In this document: positions 43,340 through 46,513 of the stretch, one piece after another
Layout: every line of letters starts with the position of its first letter
Numbering within the stretch: the first letter of the stretch is position 1
Source: Prochloraceae cyanobacterium
GTDB lineage: Bacteria; Cyanobacteriota; Cyanobacteriia; Cyanobacteriales; JASJDA01
Direction: 5' to 3'
Assembly: GCA_030065755.1 (NCBI GenBank)
Contig: JASJDA010000059.1
Coordinates: 1 to 46,513, forward strand
Length of the DNA stretch: 46,513 nt
Notes under the pieces: model-generated
Database searches by the model: none
What the model was told of the DNA's origin: nothing
Seen by the model: only the letters and a program-made list of their open reading frames with translations
Program-made: the position numbers and the translations under genes

Positions 43340-43511
43340 AATAACTACAAATGCTATCAATAAAACAGGGATTGATTTGAATAGAATTTAATTGAGAGTC
43401 CAGTCGAGCCAAGAGGCTTATAGTAACAGTACAACTGATTATTCCGAAAAGATTCAAGAGACAACGGGCTTGTAAAATAAAGACGTTCGACCGAACGCCT
43501 GTAGGTCTTGT

Positions 43512-44363
43512 TTATGAGGACTGTTCGTTTGTTGTTCTAGTTCCTTGTAGTCTCTCAAACCAACTATTGTTATACAAGTATTCTACACTTGTGACATCGG
43601 TGAGGTTATATTGCAAGGGTACGACAGTAATGTAATTATCGCGAATTGCTAGCACGTCTGTAGGAATGTGGGTTGGTAGATGGGTCGGATCTGGTTGATC
43701 GATATCTTCAACTACCTCTCCCGCTAACCAGTAGTAGCTTTTGCCGCGAGGATCGGTACGCTTTTGAAAACTTTCAATATAGCGACGCAACCCTTGACGA
43801 CTAATTGCTACTCCCGCGATCGCTTCGGCTTTAACGGGGGGAATGTTAACATTTAATAAAGTTCCTTTAGGTAGGGGTTCGATCGCTAGAGTAGCAACTA
43901 GGTTACAGGCAAAATCAGCAGCAACTTGGAATTCAGTGGAGGTGTAACTAGCCAAACTCATTGCTATGCTGGTAATTCCCTCGATCGCTCCTTCCATTGC
44001 TGCCGAAACGGTGCCAGAATAAAGAACGTCGCTGCCTAGGTTAGAACCGTGGTTAATTCCAGAAAGAACAAAATCTGGGCGAGTATCTAAAACCGCACAG
44101 AGGGCAAATTTAACGCAATCGGCTGGAGTTCCAGAACAAGACCAAGCTGTTACCTCAGGGTGGAAAAGAGAATCGACCATTTCAGCACGAATGGGTCGGT
44201 GTAGGGTCAGTCCGTGACCCGTAGCAGATCGTTCGCGATCGGGACAGACGACAGTAACTTGATGACCTGCTTTTGCCAGAGTATTAGCTAGGGTTCGCAA
44301 GCCTAAGGCAAAGATACCGTCGTCATTGCTGATTAATAGTTTGAGAGATTTGTCATTGCTCAT
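43512..44363 (-). CDS. surE: 5'/3'-nucleotidase SurE
   Basis: 283 residues. Metal-binding N-terminus [20 protein letters not shown] and the family motifs [77 protein letters not shown]. SurE dephosphorylates nucleoside monophosphates and is linked to stationary-phase survival. The last ~40 residues are a lineage-specific tail. Divergent from pheS, with a ~157-bp shared upstream region. Confidence 0.97.
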   Translation of the reverse strand: MSNDKSLKLLISNDDGIFALGLRTLANTLAKAGHQVTVVCPDRERSATGHGLTLHRPIRAEMVDSLFHPEVTAWSCSGTPADCVKFALCAVLDTRPDFVLSGINHGSNLGSDVLYSGTVSAAMEGAIEGITSIAMSLASYTSTEFQVAADFACNLVATLAIEPLPKGTLLNVNIPPVKAEAIAGVAISRQGLRRYIESFQKRTDPRGKSYYWLAGEVVEDIDQPDPTHLPTHIPTDVLAIRDNYITVVPLQYNLTDVTSVEYLYNNSWFERLQGTRTTNEQSS

Positions 44364-44520
44364 CCGGAAACTAGAACGCGCTAATAAAATTAAAAAAGAT
44401 TCTCTTTTTTATTTTCCATTACTTGTGGGCGATTATATCTTTCTTTAACACAGTCGCCACCCTGGTAAACTAAAGATCGACTTGAAAAATACTAGACGAC
44501 TACGCTTCGACCTAGACAGC

Positions 44521-45525
44521 ATGAGCAATTCCCCCAACCAGATAGAGACTCAATTAAAAGAACTACAAACAGAAGCAACTCAAGCGATCGCTGCTTCATC
44601 AACTCTGCAACGTCTAGAAGAACTCAGAATTGCCTACCTGGGTAAAAAGGGACAGTTGTCGCAAATATTGAGAGGTATGGGCAAACTCAGCCCCCAAGAA
44701 AGACCTCTAGTTGGCGCTTTAGCTAATGAAGTTAAAGAGGCATTACAAGCCAATCTCGATCGCCAGCGTCAAGATTTACAAACAGCCGCAATTGCCGCTC
44801 GACTGGAAGCAGAAACCCTAGACGTTACTATGCCTGGAGTTAGGAATTCTCTGGGTCGCATTCATCCGATTAACGGCACAATTGACGCAATATTGGATAT
44901 TTTTGTCGGTCTTGGCTATACCGTGGCTACGGGTCCAGAAATGGAGACGGATTATTACAATTTTGAAGCCCTCAATATGCCTGCCGACCACCCAGCAAGA
45001 GACATGCAGGATAGTTTCTATCTACCTGGCGGTAAAGTGCTGCGCACTCAGACTTCTACTGTCCAAATTCGCTACATGGAAAACCACGCTCCACCAATTC
45101 GCATTGTTTCTCCAGGTCGATGCTATCGAAGAGATAATGTAGATGCTACTCATTCAGCAGTGTTTCATCAGGTGGAAATCTTGGCAGTTGACAAGGGACT
45201 CACTTTTACCGATCTTAAAGGTACGATTAAGGAATTCGTGCGCCAGATCTTCGGGGAAGAACTACCCATGCTATTCCGCGCCAGTTATTTTCCATTTACC
45301 GAACCTTCAGCAGAAGTGGACGTGCAGTGGGAAGGTAAATGGTTAGAGGTTTTAGGCTGCGGTATGGTCGATCCTAACGTGCTCAAAGCAGTTGGTTACG
45401 ATCCAGAAATTTATACTGGATTTGCTGCTGGTCTTGGAGTAGAGCGATTCGCCATGGTATTGCACAAAATAGACGACATTCGTCGCTTGTATAATAGCGA
45501 TTTACGCTTTTTAAGGCAGTTTTAG
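44521..45525 (+). CDS. pheS: Phenylalanyl-tRNA synthetase alpha subunit
   Basis: 334 residues from the ATG at 44521; a TTG at 44482 would add 13 residues not found in the family. An N-terminal coiled coil (about 1-90) binds tRNA. The class II catalytic core shows motif 1 near [20 protein letters not shown], motif 2 in [20 protein letters not shown], and motif 3 in [13 protein letters not shown]. It forms a tetramer with PheT and charges tRNA-Phe; pheT is not adjacent, as is usual in cyanobacteria. Terminator at 45520-45547. Confidence 0.98.
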   Translation: MSNSPNQIETQLKELQTEATQAIAASSTLQRLEELRIAYLGKKGQLSQILRGMGKLSPQERPLVGALANEVKEALQANLDRQRQDLQTAAIAARLEAETLDVTMPGVRNSLGRIHPINGTIDAILDIFVGLGYTVATGPEMETDYYNFEALNMPADHPARDMQDSFYLPGGKVLRTQTSTVQIRYMENHAPPIRIVSPGRCYRRDNVDATHSAVFHQVEILAVDKGLTFTDLKGTIKEFVRQIFGEELPMLFRASYFPFTEPSAEVDVQWEGKWLEVLGCGMVDPNVLKAVGYDPEIYTGFAAGLGVERFAMVLHKIDDIRRLYNSDLRFLRQF

Positions 45526-45547
45526 CAGCATAAAGCTAAAATTTTTT
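45520..45547 (+). terminator. Intrinsic terminator of pheS
   Basis: TTTTAGC (45520-45526) and GCTAAAA (45535-45541) form a stem with an 8-nt loop, followed by six T (45542-45547). The stem includes the pheS stop codon. Confidence 0.7.
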
Positions 45548-45877
45548 GATACTCTAGAAAAAAACTATAGCTAACCAATTTATTTTGATTTGTTTTGTTT
45601 GTGGTATCTGTTGAATCTGAAGGGTTCCTTAATTTCAACTCTCCATATTAGTCTTGGCTAGTTGCTGCTGGCTATGTTAATTTAACTGAGGAGGATAACT
45701 GCGATTATTTCAGTTATTTAACATTGCTAGGAAGCTTAATAGTTTTTATTGTTATCCTATAAATTCTAGATTTTCACCTTGAATAAGGTGTCAAAATTTT
45801 ACCTTTGGTTGTAGCAGAGAGAGCGAGCAAAAATCACAATCTACTAACAGACAATCCCGTTAATAGGAGGTTATATT
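45548..45877. promoter_or_regulatory. Region between pheS and the pentapeptide gene
   Basis: 330 bp, AT-rich, without a gene. The only clear element is a strong ribosome site TAGGAGG (45864-45870) before the pentapeptide-repeat gene. The promoter of that gene must lie here but cannot be placed. Confidence 0.5.
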
Positions 45878-46513
45878 ATGGCAGATAAAAAACATATAGC
45901 TATGCTCAAGAAAGGTGTGAAAGCCTGGAATGAATGGAGAGATAAAAATGCTGATATAATTCCCGATCTTAGTGAAGCAAATCTTATAGAAAAAAATTTG
46001 AATGGAGCTAATTTATCTAAGGTAAACTTGACTGGGGCTGACATGATTGGAGTCAAACTCAAAGAAGCTAACCTGAGCGGTGCCAATTTGTCTGGAGCTG
46101 ACTTAAATATAGCCAATCTAATGTGGGCAAATTTAGTACAAGCTCAATTCATTCAATGTAATCTGATGGGAGCGCAACTGACTCAAGCAGACCTTAGCGG
46201 TGCTGACCTTCGCGCAGCTAATCTGAGAGGAACAAACTTGATGGGAGCAACTCTCAATCAGACTGACTTTGGCTCTACCGATCTGATTGGAGCGAATTTG
46301 AGCGGCAGTCAAGCTGCTTTTGCTAATTTTGACGGTGCTAACTTGACAGGAGCTTGTCTAGAAGATTGGGAGTTTAACAGCGAAACTAGGCTTGAAGAAG
46401 CAATTTGCGATTACTTTTATTTGCGAGAGAAACAACAAGAACGCTGTCCTAGTATCGGTATATTTAGTATGGGAGAATTCTCTAAATTATTGCACGGAGA
46501 AACTACTGAAACT
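45878..46513 (+). CDS. Pentapeptide-repeat protein (3' truncated by window edge)
   Basis: 212 residues visible, no stop before the window end. The ATG at 45878 follows TAGGAGG by 7 nt. A short helical N-terminus (MADKKHIAMLKKGVKAWNEW) is followed from about residue 35 by roughly 25 pentapeptide units of the A(D/N)LXX type (ANLSGANLSGADL, ADLSGADLRAANLRGTNLMG), which form a right-handed beta helix. After the helix come DYFYLREKQQERCPS and MGEFSKLL, a C-terminal motif I associate with cyanobacterial pentapeptide proteins. Function unknown; the protein probably continues into further domains. Confidence 0.9.
   Translation, partial: MADKKHIAMLKKGVKAWNEWRDKNADIIPDLSEANLIEKNLNGANLSKVNLTGADMIGVKLKEANLSGANLSGADLNIANLMWANLVQAQFIQCNLMGAQLTQADLSGADLRAANLRGTNLMGATLNQTDFGSTDLIGANLSGSQAAFANFDGANLTGACLEDWEFNSETRLEEAICDYFYLREKQQERCPSIGIFSMGEFSKLLHGETTET

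Noticed and set aside
1-46513. CRISPR arrays, tRNA or rRNA genes
   Set aside because: No regularly spaced repeats with unique spacers and no cloverleaf-like or rRNA segment was recognised; the tandem repeats are 7- and 14-bp units without spacers. A covariance-model scan was not possible.

Overview
The window is cyanobacterial chromosome. It carries kaiA, kaiB and kaiC with a full-length KaiA, many copies of the HIP1 octamer GCGATCGC, a CruP-type carotenoid-cyclase paralogue, a CPP1-like protein, DUF3727 and DUF3285 proteins, and heptanucleotide tandem repeats. The genus cannot be fixed from this sequence; a Pleurocapsales or Chroococcales-type organism is only a guess. Genes at both ends are cut by the window (cruP at the left, a pentapeptide-repeat gene at the right).

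Region 1 (about 0.8-17.6 kb, minus strand) is a signalling array. It holds four large hybrid histidine kinases, one receiver-HisKA_2 kinase, one receiver-GGDEF-EAL protein and four PhnD-like periplasmic binding lipoproteins, with no ABC permease or ATPase. The genes are tightly packed and one lipoprotein/kinase pair is joined as TAAATG, so the lipoproteins are probably sensory partners of the kinases. Three kinases have nearly the same catalytic/receiver/C-terminal part but unrelated sensor parts. One lipoprotein looks like a mosaic of its neighbours. Two gene remnants (an EAL C-terminus and a HisKA_2 kinase C-terminus) show that the array grew and shrank by duplication and deletion.

Region 2 (18.0-24.9 kb) is the circadian clock locus kaiA-kaiB-kaiC (minus). 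Divergent from kaiA is a CBS/PAS-like hybrid kinase whose first receiver has lost its phosphorylation residues.

Region 3 (24.9-38.1 kb) is mostly housekeeping: a GT39 membrane glycosyltransferase whose C-terminus is written by a heptamer repeat, an OmpR-type regulator, a CPP1-like protein, a HAD hydrolase, rpsN, rseP-nth, a decayed tnpB with its right end, a DUF3285-ybeY-dgkA-pabA/trpG-MBL run, and mltG.

Region 4 (38.1-43.5 kb) is the most unusual part. A DUF3727 gene was tandemly duplicated. The copy next to mltG is split by a 3757-bp segment (38700-42456) bounded by two related short inverted-repeat elements and flanked by an 11-bp target duplication with one mismatch. The segment carries a two-gene module, a P-loop ATPase and an NTPase-like/TPR protein. 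Removing the segment plus one target copy restores a 198-codon reading frame, the same length as the intact paralogue. The insertion fused the TPR gene in frame to the DUF3727 remainder. A second small inverted-repeat element (134 bp, perfect 9-bp target duplication) lies just upstream. Beyond are surE, pheS and the start of a pentapeptide-repeat gene.
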